DNA from: Bradyrhizobium symbiodeficiens
Lineage (GTDB): Bacteria; Pseudomonadota; Alphaproteobacteria; Rhizobiales; Xanthobacteraceae
DNA length: 64,000 bases
Reading direction: 5' to 3'
Assembly (NCBI RefSeq): GCF_002266465.3
Contig: NZ_CP029427.2
Coordinates: 6,512,501 to 6,576,500, forward strand
Positions 32,566 to 41,623 of this stretch are shown here, piece after piece. Position 1 is the first letter of the stretch, and every line of letters begins with the position of its first letter. Both the position numbers and the translations under genes were made by a program. The notes under the pieces were generated by a model. That model saw nothing but the letters and a program-made list of their open reading frames with translations, did not search any database and was not told the origin of the DNA.

Positions 32566-33783
32566 ATGGACCTCGCAGCCACCCATCAGCCCATGCAATT
32601 CGATGGCGTCCCGTTCTTTGGCCGCCTGGCTCTGCGCCTGGCATCGCAACTTCGGTGCGGCACCGTTCACGTGCGCCTGCCCGACCACAGGATGGTGACC
32701 TTGCGTGGCCAGCTCCAGGGTCCCTCTGCCACGATCGAATTGAATAATTACAGGTTCGCGCGCAGCCTCGTCATCGGCGGCGATATCGGCATGGCCGAGG
32801 CCTATATTCGCGGCGACTGGACCACGCCCGATCTCGCCCAGCTTCTCTACGTGCTCTGTCTCAACGAAGATCTGGTCGACAACGCCTTTGCCGGCAACAT
32901 GCTGGTCCGGCTGTGCCGGCGAGCAGTCCATCTCCTGCGCCGCAACACAAGGCAGGGATCGCGGCACAACATCCACCGTCATTACGATCTCGGCAACGAG
33001 TTCTTCGCGGCGTGGCTCGATTCCAGCATGACCTATTCATCGGCCTTGTTTCCGGCCGAGACAGCCGACCTTCCCGCCGCACAACGACACAAATACGAGC
33101 AGCTGGCGCAGGCCATCGAGTTGCAGCCCGGTCAGAGCGTGCTCGAAATCGGATGCGGCTGGGGCGGCTTCGCCGAATTCGCCGCCAAGACCTACGACGC
33201 CAGCGTGCTCGCCCTCACCATCAGCAGAGAGCAGCATGAATTTGCCCGTCGGCGAATCCACGAAGCCGGGCTGGCCGAGAAGGTTGACGTGCGACTGCAG
33301 GACTATCGCGACCAGGACGGCCGCTTCGACCGCATCGCCTCGATCGAGATGATCGAGGCCGTCGGCGAGCAGTTCTGGCCGGCCTATTTCAATCAGCTGA
33401 ACCAGCGGCTCAAGCCCGGCGGCTTGGCCGGCATCCAGGCCATCACCGTCAGCGACGAACTCTTCGGCAGCTATCGGCAGCGCGTGGACTTCATCCAGCG
33501 CTACATCTTTCCAGGCGGCATGCTGCCGTCGACGAACATCCTGCGCGCGCTCGGCGAACGCTTCGAGATGCCCGTCATCCGCGAGCGCGTCTTCGGGCAG
33601 GACTACGCCAGGACACTCGCCCTCTGGCGCGACAATTTCAGCCAGGCCTGGACCGACCTGACCGCGCTCGGATTCGACGAGCCGTTTCGGCGGCTGTGGG
33701 AATATTACCTGTGCTACTGCGAGGCTGGGTTCAGGGCGGGGAAGATCGACGTCGGGCAGTTGGTGTTTGCGCGGAGGGGGTGA
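32566..33783 (+). CDS. cfa: Cyclopropane-fatty-acyl-phospholipid synthase family methyltransferase
   Basis: 405 residues. SAM-binding motif VLEIGCGWGGFAEFAA near residue 190; HNIHRHYDLGNEFFAAWLDSSMTYSSA and SIEMIEAVGEQFWPAYF are Cfa hallmarks, and the end YYLCYCEAGFRAGKIDVGQ fits the family. It transfers a methyl or methylene group from SAM to a double bond of a membrane phospholipid acyl chain. Whether it makes cyclopropane or a methylated alkene (UfaM-like) cannot be told from sequence. Last gene of the RpoE-promoted operon. Confidence 0.88.
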   Translation: MDLAATHQPMQFDGVPFFGRLALRLASQLRCGTVHVRLPDHRMVTLRGQLQGPSATIELNNYRFARSLVIGGDIGMAEAYIRGDWTTPDLAQLLYVLCLNEDLVDNAFAGNMLVRLCRRAVHLLRRNTRQGSRHNIHRHYDLGNEFFAAWLDSSMTYSSALFPAETADLPAAQRHKYEQLAQAIELQPGQSVLEIGCGWGGFAEFAAKTYDASVLALTISREQHEFARRRIHEAGLAEKVDVRLQDYRDQDGRFDRIASIEMIEAVGEQFWPAYFNQLNQRLKPGGLAGIQAITVSDELFGSYRQRVDFIQRYIFPGGMLPSTNILRALGERFEMPVIRERVFGQDYARTLALWRDNFSQAWTDLTALGFDEPFRRLWEYYLCYCEAGFRAGKIDVGQLVFARRG

Positions 33784-33810
33784 GGCGCTCCGGACAATTT
33801 AGACACGAGG

Positions 33811-34770
33811 TCACGTCGGCAAGGAGCGATCAATAGTCCCGGATAAGGCATCCGCCTGCAGCAGACGTGCTCCCGGCCAATACCCGCTGCGAATGAGACG
33901 TTCGACAACGTCGCGCAGGAGATCTCCAACCTTGCGAACCAGGCGGCTGGGATTGTTCCTGGTGGCGACGTAGCTGCGCAATTTGATCGAGGGCTCGATC
34001 GCCAGAATTTGCGCGCGTTCCGTCGGTTCTTCCGTTGCGAGCGCTACGCGCGGGAGAATGGTGTGACCGCGGCCTTCGCGCGCGAGGGCTTTGAGCTGCC
34101 CGACGGAATTGATCTGGGCCCCGAATTTCAGCGCGAGATGATGAGCCTTTGCGGTCTTGCTCAACAAAGGGCGCACCGGGTGCTCGCCATCGGTGGTGTA
34201 GATGATCCAGCGGAGGAGCTCCTCAAATGCAATGCTTTGACGCCCCGCCGCTTCTTCGCCAACTCGCCCGAACAACACCAGTTCATCCTCGGCGAGCCCG
34301 GTCAGCGACAGGCCATCGGCCTGGTCATCGCCATACAGGATGCCAGTGTCGATCTTGCCCGACCGGAGCCAGCCGCGCAGGTCACCTGTCAGGCCTTCGA
34401 ACACATGGACCTGCGCGCCAAGGAATTCGACCTCAAGGGCCTGCAGCAGCGGTAGCGTCAGCACCGAGGCCATGCTGACGGGGATACCGATGGTGACTTC
34501 CCCCGCCACGTCGGCAGCATCTCGAACCTCCCGGCGGGCCAGTTCGAATTGGGCACGTATCTGCCGGGCATGATCCAGGAGGATCTCGCCGCAGGGTGTC
34601 AACGTCACGCCGCGCGCGTGGCGGAAAAGGAGCTGTACCCCCAGATCGGCCTCCAGGGCCGCAATCTGGCTCGAAAGCGCCGACTGGGCGATGTTGCCAC
34701 GTGCAGCGGCGGTCGTGATGCATCCATGAGTCGCAACATTCTGAAAATGCAGGAGTTGTTTGAGATTCAT
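33811..34770 (-). CDS. LysR-family transcriptional regulator
   Basis: 319 residues. N-terminal winged helix-turn-helix (residues 1-60: LLHFQNVATHGCITTAAARGNIAQSALSSQIAALEADLG), followed by the LysR substrate-binding domain from about residue 90. It resembles the nitrogen assimilation control (Nac)/Cbl subgroup in general form. It diverges from the ABC/molybdoenzyme operon across 138 bp and probably regulates it in response to the imported compound. Confidence 0.87.
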   Translation of the reverse strand: MNLKQLLHFQNVATHGCITTAAARGNIAQSALSSQIAALEADLGVQLLFRHARGVTLTPCGEILLDHARQIRAQFELARREVRDAADVAGEVTIGIPVSMASVLTLPLLQALEVEFLGAQVHVFEGLTGDLRGWLRSGKIDTGILYGDDQADGLSLTGLAEDELVLFGRVGEEAAGRQSIAFEELLRWIIYTTDGEHPVRPLLSKTAKAHHLALKFGAQINSVGQLKALAREGRGHTILPRVALATEEPTERAQILAIEPSIKLRSYVATRNNPSRLVRKVGDLLRDVVERLIRSGYWPGARLLQADALSGTIDRSLPT

Positions 34771-34826
34771 GGGTGCGCCATTGCAGCCGGATCCGATCAG
34801 CCAGCAATCTTAAAATCAGATCGCAG

Positions 34827-34850
34827 TCAGCGCAATTTACTGTTTGCTGA
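34827..34850. promoter_or_regulatory. Possible LysR operator
   Basis: TCAGC at 34827-34831 and GCTGA at 34846-34850 form an interrupted inverted repeat of 24 bases in the divergent region between the LysR gene and the ABC operon. LysR boxes are usually T-N11-A with dyad symmetry; this pair is a candidate only. Confidence 0.3.
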
Positions 34851-34908
34851 ATTTTGAGGCAGGCACGAAGATTGCCTCGCCGGTTAGCAGATTGTTCCGG
34901 AGGGGAAG

Positions 34909-35949
34909 ATGACGAGCAGAAATGGTGACGGTCGGTGGAGCCGTCGCGAAGTCGCCAAAGGGTTGCTCGCGGCACCCTTCGTTCTGTCCACCGCAGCCAA
35001 AGCACAGTCCTCCGCGAAGTTCGAATTCGGCATTGCCGGCATCGACCCCATCTACAGTGCGCCGTACATCGCGTTCAAAAAGGGGTACTTCAAGGAAGCG
35101 GGCATCGATGTGGGCTACCTGAATTCCCAGAGCGGGCCTCGCACCAAGCAGATCCTCACGGCCGGGCAGGTGCTGGTGGGATGCAGCGGCGTCAATGACG
35201 CCCTCGCCACCACCGTTGCCGGCAAGCCCACCACGGTCGTGTTCGGGCTCGATCGCAGAATTACCTACGCGAACATCCTGATCCGCAAGGAAGACGCCGG
35301 CAAGTTCAAGTCGGTCGCCGACCTCAGTGGTCAGCGACTGGCCGTGACCCAACTCCAATCGGCCACCTGGCTGATGGCCGTCTTCATCGCCGAGAAGGGC
35401 GGCGCCAAGGATGTCGATATCCGCGGCCTCGGCGACTTTGCGACCATGCTCGGTGCGCTGAAATCGAAGCAGGTGGCCGCGACGATCGCGACGTCAGCCA
35501 TGCTCGAACAGATGAAGGGCGAGGACTGGGCGGTGCCGCTGTTCAGCATCGGCGACGATGCCAGCTGGAAATCGACCTTCGGTGGCGATGTCCCGGGCAT
35601 CGGCTGCTATGTCCTGCAGGAACAGATCGACAAGAATCCGGCAGCGATCCAGGCGGCCGTCACCGGCCTTGTGAGGGCACAGAACCTCATCAATTCAAGT
35701 TCGCCCGAGCAACTCACCGAGTTGCTGCATGAAGACTACATGAACTCGCTGCCGAAGGAGACCGTCAAGAGCGGCCTGACCTTCTACAAGCAGAACGTCT
35801 TTTCGCCGGACAACATCATTTCCGAGGACAGCTACGCGCTTCTCGCCAACATCATCAAGGACCGTCAGTTCACGCCCGATCAGATGGCGAAGATTCCGTA
35901 CAAGGCGGCGATCAACATGGATTTCGTTCGCAAGGCGCGCGCGGCATGA
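34909..35949 (+). CDS. ABC transporter substrate-binding protein, NMT1/THI5 (NitT/TauT) type
   Basis: 346 residues. Twin-arginine-like export signal SRREVAKGLLAAPFVLSTAAKAQ (residues 11-33). The mature protein shows KFEFGIAGIDPIYSAPYIAFKKGYFKEAGIDVGYL, standard for the nitrate/sulfonate/thiamine-precursor binding class. GGAGGGG precedes the ATG. It would bind its ligand in the periplasm and hand it to the permease at 36725. Ligand unknown; aliphatic sulfonates, aromatic acids and pyrimidines are all handled by relatives. Confidence 0.88.
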   Translation: MTSRNGDGRWSRREVAKGLLAAPFVLSTAAKAQSSAKFEFGIAGIDPIYSAPYIAFKKGYFKEAGIDVGYLNSQSGPRTKQILTAGQVLVGCSGVNDALATTVAGKPTTVVFGLDRRITYANILIRKEDAGKFKSVADLSGQRLAVTQLQSATWLMAVFIAEKGGAKDVDIRGLGDFATMLGALKSKQVAATIATSAMLEQMKGEDWAVPLFSIGDDASWKSTFGGDVPGIGCYVLQEQIDKNPAAIQAAVTGLVRAQNLINSSSPEQLTELLHEDYMNSLPKETVKSGLTFYKQNVFSPDNIISEDSYALLANIIKDRQFTPDQMAKIPYKAAINMDFVRKARAA

Positions 35950-36728
35950 GCGCGATGATCGAGCTTCGTCACGTCGGCAAGTCGTTCGAGAACAAGAGCG
36001 GCGAGATCGTGAAGGCCGTAGGCGACGTCTCCCTGACCGTCGAGAAGGGAGAGTTCGTCTGCATCGTTGGACCGTCCGGCTGCGGCAAGAGCACGATCCT
36101 CAACATGATCGCCGGCTTCATGCCGCCGACCGGCGGCGAGGTCTATGTCGACGGCGCGCGCGTCGATCGCGACGTGCCGGCGTCGCTGGGATACATCTTC
36201 CAGAAGGACACGGTGCTGCCCTGGTACACAGTGCGGCAGAATGTCGGTCTCGGCCTCAAATTCGCCGGCGCGGCCAGGCCGGATACCAACAAGAAGATCG
36301 ACCGGCTGCTGCGGCTCGCGCATCTCAGCAATTTTTCGGAAGCCTATCCGCATCAGCTTTCCGGCGGCATGCGCCGCCGGGTCGCGCTTTGCATGAGTCT
36401 CGCGGTGGATCCGAAGATCCTGCTGCTCGACGAGCCGTTTGGCGCCCTCGATACGCATACGAAAACGCATCTGCACAGCGAGCTGCTCGAGATCTGGCGC
36501 GAGCTCGGCCAGACCATCGTGATGATCACCCATGATCTCGACGAGGCGGTCACGCTCGCCAGCCGCGTCATCGTTCTGTCGACGCCGCCCAGCCGCATCC
36601 TGCTCGAAGAGGTCATCGACATTCCCTATCCGCGCGACGTCTTCGAGTTACGGCAATCGAGCCAATTCACCTCTCATAGCCAGCGCGTCTGGAAGGTGCT
36701 CGGCAACCAGTTCAGGGCGGCAGCATGA
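35946..36728 (+). CDS. ABC transporter ATP-binding protein (NitT/TauT type)
   Basis: 260 residues. Walker A GPSGCGKST at 42-50, ABC signature LSGGMRRR, Walker B ILLLDEPFGALD, and switch His in MITHDLDEAV. Its ATG overlaps the binding-protein stop as ATGA, and its own stop overlaps the permease start in the same way. It powers import at the inner membrane. Confidence 0.92.
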   Translation: MSAMIELRHVGKSFENKSGEIVKAVGDVSLTVEKGEFVCIVGPSGCGKSTILNMIAGFMPPTGGEVYVDGARVDRDVPASLGYIFQKDTVLPWYTVRQNVGLGLKFAGAARPDTNKKIDRLLRLAHLSNFSEAYPHQLSGGMRRRVALCMSLAVDPKILLLDEPFGALDTHTKTHLHSELLEIWRELGQTIVMITHDLDEAVTLASRVIVLSTPPSRILLEEVIDIPYPRDVFELRQSSQFTSHSQRVWKVLGNQFRAAA

Positions 36729-37597
36729 GCAGCGACCAGGTGCAAATCGCCGGCCCGGAGGTTTCTGCGGGCCGCGCATCCGGGATGCAGCCGCGACGTC
36801 GTTCGGCCGGCGGCTTGCGGATCACGCTCACGCAAGTTCTTATCTTGGCCGTGATGCTCGGAGTCTGGGAGGCGCTGACGCGCATCACCTGGTTTCAGCA
36901 GAATACGATCTTCGATCCGTTCTTTATCAGCCGGCCCTCGCTGATCGGCGCGCGCATCTGGCAGTGGATGCAGCCGGGCAAGAACGCCATCTGGCCCCAT
37001 CTGGCGTCGACACTCTATGCCACCGGCCTGGGTCTGCTGGTCGGCACCGCGTCCGGCTTCGCCGTCGGCGTGATGCTCGCCCAGAGCCGGTTCTGGGCAA
37101 AGGTGCTCAACCCCTTCATCGTCTCGATGAACTCGATGCCGCGCATCGCCTTCGTGCCGCTGATCACGATGCTGTTCGGCCTGGGTCTCGCCTCGAAGGT
37201 CGTGACCGCCTGGTTCATGGTGTTCTTCCTCGTCTTCTTCAATACCTACAAGGGTGCGAACAGCGTCGAGCAGGAACTGGTGAATTTCTGCCGGACGCTC
37301 GGCGGCCGACATTCGCAGATCCTCTGGCGCGTGCGCATTCCGACGGCGGCGGCATGGACCTTCGCATCGCTCCCCAATGCGATCAGCTTCGCACTGATCG
37401 GCGTGGTGCTTGCCGAGTTCGTGGGATCGACGACCGGCGTCGGCTATCTTCTGACGACGGCTCTGGCGACGCTCAATGCGACAGACATGTTCGCCTCGAT
37501 CGTTATCCTGAGCATGGTCGGCGTGGGTCTCGTATATCTGATCAGCGCGGTCGAGCGACGACTGCTGCATTGGTCGTCCGAATTCCGCAACGATTGA
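36725..37597 (+). CDS. ABC transporter permease (NitT/TauT type)
   Basis: 290 residues; the first about 35 are polar and cytoplasmic, then six membrane segments. The cytoplasmic EAA loop that docks the ATPase reads FCRTLGGRHSQILWRVRIP, a close fit to the SsuC/TauC class. ATGA overlap with the ATPase gene. The molybdoenzyme gene begins 7 bp after its stop. Confidence 0.9.
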   Translation: MSSDQVQIAGPEVSAGRASGMQPRRRSAGGLRITLTQVLILAVMLGVWEALTRITWFQQNTIFDPFFISRPSLIGARIWQWMQPGKNAIWPHLASTLYATGLGLLVGTASGFAVGVMLAQSRFWAKVLNPFIVSMNSMPRIAFVPLITMLFGLGLASKVVTAWFMVFFLVFFNTYKGANSVEQELVNFCRTLGGRHSQILWRVRIPTAAAWTFASLPNAISFALIGVVLAEFVGSTTGVGYLLTTALATLNATDMFASIVILSMVGVGLVYLISAVERRLLHWSSEFRND

Positions 37598-37604
37598 GGC
37601 GCGC

Positions 37605-39686
37605 ATGCCGAGCAGCAGCTTCGTCAAGACGGCTTGCCCGCACGATTGTCCAAGCGCCTGCGCGCTGGAAGTCGAACGCTTGTCGTCGACCAGAATCGGA
37701 CGCGTTCGCGGCAGCGCCGAGAACAGCTATACGTCGGGCGTCTGCTGCACCAAGGTGTCGCGCTATGCCGAACGCGTGCATCATCCCGACCGGCTTGCGC
37801 AGCCGATGCGGCGCGTGGGCACCAAGGGATCGGGTGAATTTGCGCCGATCAGCTGGGACGATGCGCTCGACGAGATTGCGAACCGGTTCACCCGCGCGAC
37901 ACAGAACCATGGATCCGAAGCTGTCTGGCCCTATCATTCGGGTGGCAATATGGGTGTCATCCAGCGCTGGGGTCTCGACCGGCTGCGGCACGCCTTCCGC
38001 TATTCGCGTCAGCAGACCACGATCTGCGTGACGCCGGCAGAGTCGGGCTGGAAGGCCGGCATCGGCGAATTGCGCGGCTGCGACCCGCGCGAGATGGTCG
38101 AGGCCGATCTGATCCTGATGTGGGGCGGCAATCCCGTCTCCACCCAGGTCAACGCGATGACCCACATCGCGCGGGCGCGCAAGCGCGGTGCGAAACTGAT
38201 CGTGGTGGACGTCTATCGGACGCCGACCATCGCTGCGGCGGATATCGCCGTCATCGTCCGCCCCGGCACGGATGCCGCCCTCGCGCTCGGCATGATGCAC
38301 GTCCTCTTGAAAGAGGGATTTGCGGATGAGGCCTATCTCACGCGCCTGACGGATTTCGACGGCGACGTGCGGCGTCACATCGAGAGCTGGCCACCGGAGC
38401 GGGCGGCGCAGGTGACCGGCGTCGATGTCGCGCAGATCGTCGACATCGCGCGGCTTTACGGGCAGACCAAGCGCAGCTTCCTGCGACTCGGCTTCGGCTT
38501 CACCCGCTCGCGCAACGGCGCCGCCAGCATGCACGCGGTTTCCTGCCTGCCGGCGATCACGGGCTCCTGGCAGCACAAGGGCGGCGGCGCTTTCTTTCTC
38601 GCGCTCGACAACTGGCGCCTCGATACGACGTTGGCGCATGGTCTCGACATGCGCGATCCCCACACCCGCATACTCGACCAGTCGCGCATCGGCGCAATCC
38701 TGACCGGCGACCCGGTCGCCCTCAAGGACGGGCCGCCGGTCGCCGCGATGATCATGCAGAATGCGAACTCGGCCAATGTGGCCCCGGACAGTCGCAAGGT
38801 GGCTCAAGGGCTTGGCCGGGAAGACCTGTTCCTTTGCGTGCACGAGCAGTTCATGACGCCGACGGCTCGCTATGCCGATATCGTCCTGCCGGCGGCGATG
38901 TTTCTCGAAGCGGACGACATCTACTACGGCCTTGGGCACACCTACATTACCGCGGGCCCGCGCGTTCTCGACCGCTATCGAGAGAGCTGGACCAATCACG
39001 AAGTGGTCTGTGGCATCGCGCGGCGGCTGGGATCGGATCATCCGAGCTTTCGAATGAGCGCGTTCGATCTGATCGACAAGACGCTCATTGCGTCGGGGCG
39101 GGGAACGGCGGCGGAGGCCTTCGACACCGGCTGGGTGGAATGCGCCGAACCGTTCGACGACGCTCATTTCACCGATCGTTTCCCGACCGCGGACGGCAAA
39201 TTCCATTTCAAGCCGGATTGGGCCGCGATCGGTCCGTACGGTCATGGCATGCGACCGTTGCCGGACTTCATGGAGAACTATGAAGTTGCCGACAGCGAGC
39301 ACCCGTTCCGCCTCGTTGCGCCGCCGGCGCGGACCTTCCTCAACACCACCTTCACGGAAATCGAGAGCTCACGGAAACGCGAAGGTGCGCCTCACGTGAT
39401 CATCCACCCTGAAGATGCCGCGCGCCAAGGCGTGGCCGATGCCGACATCGTGCAGATCGGCAATCGTCGCGGTCGGCTCGAACTGCCGGCGAAAATCGAC
39501 CAGAGCGGTCGTCCCGGGGTCGTGATTGTCGAAGGAATCTGGCCGAATACGGATTTCTCGGGAGGACTTGGCGTCAACCAACTGATCGGCGACGATCCGG
39601 TGCCGCCAAACGGCGGAAGCGCCTTCCATGATACGGCCGTCTGGATGCGGCGGCTAAGTCAGGATGCGGTGATCGAAAATGGGTGA
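37605..39686 (+). CDS. Molybdopterin-dependent oxidoreductase (DMSO reductase family) with [4Fe-4S] site
   Basis: 693 residues. The N-terminal iron-sulfur motif is exact: Cys11-x3-Cys15-x3-Cys19-x27-Cys47. Then the molybdopterin domains (ISWDDALDEIANRF, MWGGNPVSTQVN, FLRLGFGFTRSRNG, ADIVLPAAMFLEADD) and the C-terminal cofactor-binding beta barrel (HPFRLVAPPARTFLNTTF). No twin-arginine signal, so it acts in the cytoplasm. It shares an operon with the ABC importer, so it likely oxidises, reduces or hydroxylates the imported compound. No electron-transfer subunit is encoded nearby. Confidence 0.88.
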   Translation: MPSSSFVKTACPHDCPSACALEVERLSSTRIGRVRGSAENSYTSGVCCTKVSRYAERVHHPDRLAQPMRRVGTKGSGEFAPISWDDALDEIANRFTRATQNHGSEAVWPYHSGGNMGVIQRWGLDRLRHAFRYSRQQTTICVTPAESGWKAGIGELRGCDPREMVEADLILMWGGNPVSTQVNAMTHIARARKRGAKLIVVDVYRTPTIAAADIAVIVRPGTDAALALGMMHVLLKEGFADEAYLTRLTDFDGDVRRHIESWPPERAAQVTGVDVAQIVDIARLYGQTKRSFLRLGFGFTRSRNGAASMHAVSCLPAITGSWQHKGGGAFFLALDNWRLDTTLAHGLDMRDPHTRILDQSRIGAILTGDPVALKDGPPVAAMIMQNANSANVAPDSRKVAQGLGREDLFLCVHEQFMTPTARYADIVLPAAMFLEADDIYYGLGHTYITAGPRVLDRYRESWTNHEVVCGIARRLGSDHPSFRMSAFDLIDKTLIASGRGTAAEAFDTGWVECAEPFDDAHFTDRFPTADGKFHFKPDWAAIGPYGHGMRPLPDFMENYEVADSEHPFRLVAPPARTFLNTTFTEIESSRKREGAPHVIIHPEDAARQGVADADIVQIGNRRGRLELPAKIDQSGRPGVVIVEGIWPNTDFSGGLGVNQLIGDDPVPPNGGSAFHDTAVWMRRLSQDAVIENG

Positions 39687-39782
39687 AGAACCCAAATACG
39701 CGCATCCAGTCTAAGCGGAATTGGGCGTCGCACACCGCCAGCATTTCACAGGTCGCAACCAAGTGCGGCTTTGCCGGGGCGA

Positions 39783-39858
39783 TGGTGCCCAGGGGCGGAA
39801 TCGAACCACCGACACTGCGATTTTCAGTCGCATGCTCTACCAACTGAGCTACCTGGGC
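39783..39858 (-). tRNA. tRNA-Phe (anticodon GAA)
   Basis: 76 bases including an encoded CCA. Acceptor stem GCCCAGG/CCTGGGC, D-loop AGCTCAGTTGGTAGAGC, anticodon loop CTGAAAA, T-arm GGTTCGATTCC. All stems pair. Confidence 0.97.
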
Positions 39859-40032
39859 GTGCTCCTAGAGAGGGGCCAAAGCCCATCGAGCGGGCGGTTT
39901 ATAGTGGGCTCTGGGCGGCCTGTCCACCCGGCTTCGCCAAGAGGCTCCGCCGGGCGCGGCCCGGCTGTGCACAAGCTGCCCCGGCTGGCGCGCGGCGGGG
40001 TGCACGATCCGGCAAGATATTGATATTATTAA

Positions 40033-40215
40033 TTATTCGAGGTCGTCGACGTCGTCGTCGCGGCCGGGGATGACGTAGGAGCCTTTCAGCCAGCGGTTCA
40101 AATCGACGTCGCGGCAGCGCGGGGAGCAGAATGGGCGGGTGGCCTCGGACTGCGGCTTGCCGCAGATCGGGCAGGTTCTGAGCGGGCTGGCGGGCTTTTT
40201 GACGTGGTCGTCCAT
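40033..40215 (-). CDS. yacG: DNA gyrase inhibitor / zinc-binding protein YacG
   Basis: 60 residues from the ATG at 40215 (the in-frame extension to 40296 adds 27 residues without support). Four zinc-ligand cysteines at 15, 18, 30 and 34 (CPICGKP and PFCSPRC), followed by RCRDVDLNRWL, the YacG signature. It binds gyrase subunit B in E. coli. It is followed downstream by an AT-rich patch and the tRNA-Phe gene. Part of the maf-side housekeeping run; maf is upstream on the same strand. Confidence 0.9.
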   Translation of the reverse strand: MDDHVKKPASPLRTCPICGKPQSEATRPFCSPRCRDVDLNRWLKGSYVIPGRDDDVDDLE

Positions 40216-40360
40216 GATGTCTGCGGCTTGCACGGGGTGAAAGGGTTCAAGAGCCTGTCGGGCAACGGGTTCCGCGGGCGGCGGGCGCGTGCGCACCGTC
40301 AGGCCATTCTACGGTGCATGGGGTTGTTTTCGCGATTTTGTTGGGCCGCAGCTTGCCGGC

Positions 40361-40990
40361 TCAAATGGCGGTCGCGTTGAGCCAGCCGAAGCGGATCGGA
40401 AAGCCCTCGCCGCCGAGCAGCGTGGTGGTCTCGTAGAGCGGCAGGCCGACGACGTTGGTGTAGGACCCCACCATCTTCACCACGAAGGAGCCGGCGATGC
40501 CCTGCACGGCGTAGCCGCCGGCTTTGCCGCGCCATTCGCCGGAGCCGATATAGGCCTGGATGTCGTCCTCCGAGAGGCGCTTGAAGCGGACGCGGGTCTC
40601 GACCAGGCGCTGACGGAACGCCTCGCGCGGCGTCACCAGGGTGATCGCGGTGTAGACGCGGTGGTTGCGGCCCGACAGCAGCCGCAGGCACTGCGCGGCT
40701 TCGTCCACGAGATTGGCCTTGGGCAGGATCCGGCGGCCGACTGCCACCACCGTGTCGGCGGCGAGGATGAAGGCGCCGCGCAGCTCGTCGTCGAGCTGCA
40801 CCGATTTCAGCGCCGCATCGGCCTTGGCCCGCGCAAGACGATTGGCGCAGGCGCGCGGCAGCTCGCCCCGCTTCGGCGTCTCGTCGACGTCGGCCGGGCG
40901 GAGCGCGTCCGGCTCGATGCCGGCCTGGTTGAGCAGCGACAGGCGCCGCGGCGAACCGGAGGCAAGTACGAATTTGGGGCGGCCAAGCAT
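40361..40990 (-). CDS. maf: Maf-like nucleoside triphosphate pyrophosphatase
   Basis: 209 residues from the ATG at 40990. Maf hallmarks: FVLASGSPRRLSLL, DVDETPKRGE, AADTVVAVGRRILPKA, and GYAVQGIAGSFVVKMVGSYTNVVGLPL. The family hydrolyses dTTP, UTP or modified nucleotides and was linked to septum inhibition. An upstream in-frame extension to 41101 carries no family sequence. Confidence 0.92.
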   Translation of the reverse strand: MLGRPKFVLASGSPRRLSLLNQAGIEPDALRPADVDETPKRGELPRACANRLARAKADAALKSVQLDDELRGAFILAADTVVAVGRRILPKANLVDEAAQCLRLLSGRNHRVYTAITLVTPREAFRQRLVETRVRFKRLSEDDIQAYIGSGEWRGKAGGYAVQGIAGSFVVKMVGSYTNVVGLPLYETTTLLGGEGFPIRFGWLNATAI

Positions 40991-41149
40991 CAGGTGATTT
41001 GGGGGATGAGCAGGGGGTGAATTGCGCGCGGAACCTATCGGAAGGGGGCCGGTTTCACAACCCGGGAACCGGAGGTTTGGTGATTCGAGGCTCCCCACCA
41101 CGCATCTGCCTACGCTCTGTGACGCGGGTGTTACGCACGGCTCCTCGTG

Positions 41150-41617
41150 TCAGACCGGCGCCGAGCCCAATTTCGCGAAGCGCCTGCGGATGCGCATCAA
41201 GAGCTGGTCGCAGACGTCGCGATAGGCGGCGAGCTTCTGGTCGCGGCTGCCCTCGATGGTGGTGGGATCCTGCGTCGGCCAATATTCGACATCCGCCGCG
41301 AGCGTCCGCGTCAGCTCCAGCGCCTTGTGGTGCGCCTCCGGCGAGAGCGTGATGATGAGGTCGAAATTCAGCCCCTCCCAATCCTCCAGCTCCTCGAAGG
41401 TCTGCGGCTTGTGGGCGGAGATGTCCTGGCCGAGCTCGGCCATCACGGACACCGCGAACGGATCGAGCTCGCCCTTCCGCGTTCCCGCCGACTTCACGTA
41501 GAGCCCTTGCGGAAACATGTGCTGCAGCAGGCTCTCGGCCATCGGCGAGCGCACGCTGTTCATCGCGCAGGCGAATAGCACGGACTGCGGATTGCTTGCG
41601 CGTGGAGGCGCAGCCAT
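41150..41617 (-). CDS. Low-molecular-weight protein tyrosine phosphatase-like protein
   Basis: 155 residues. Active-site P-loop C17-A-M-N-S-V-R23-S (CX5R) and the general-acid Asp in YWPTQDPT. This fold covers both LMW phosphatases and arsenate reductases; the neighbourhood with UPF0262, hisD and maf is the conserved alphaproteobacterial arrangement and does not point to arsenic. 6 bp after the UPF0262 gene on the same strand. Confidence 0.85.
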   Translation of the reverse strand: MAAPPRASNPQSVLFACAMNSVRSPMAESLLQHMFPQGLYVKSAGTRKGELDPFAVSVMAELGQDISAHKPQTFEELEDWEGLNFDLIITLSPEAHHKALELTRTLAADVEYWPTQDPTTIEGSRDQKLAAYRDVCDQLLMRIRRRFAKLGSAPV

Positions 41618-41623
41618 CCGCGA

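Noticed and set aside
41150..41617. Arsenate reductase (ArsC)
   Set aside because: The CX5R fold allows it, but the neighbourhood is the hisD/UPF0262/maf set, not an ars operon, so phosphatase-like is the safer call.
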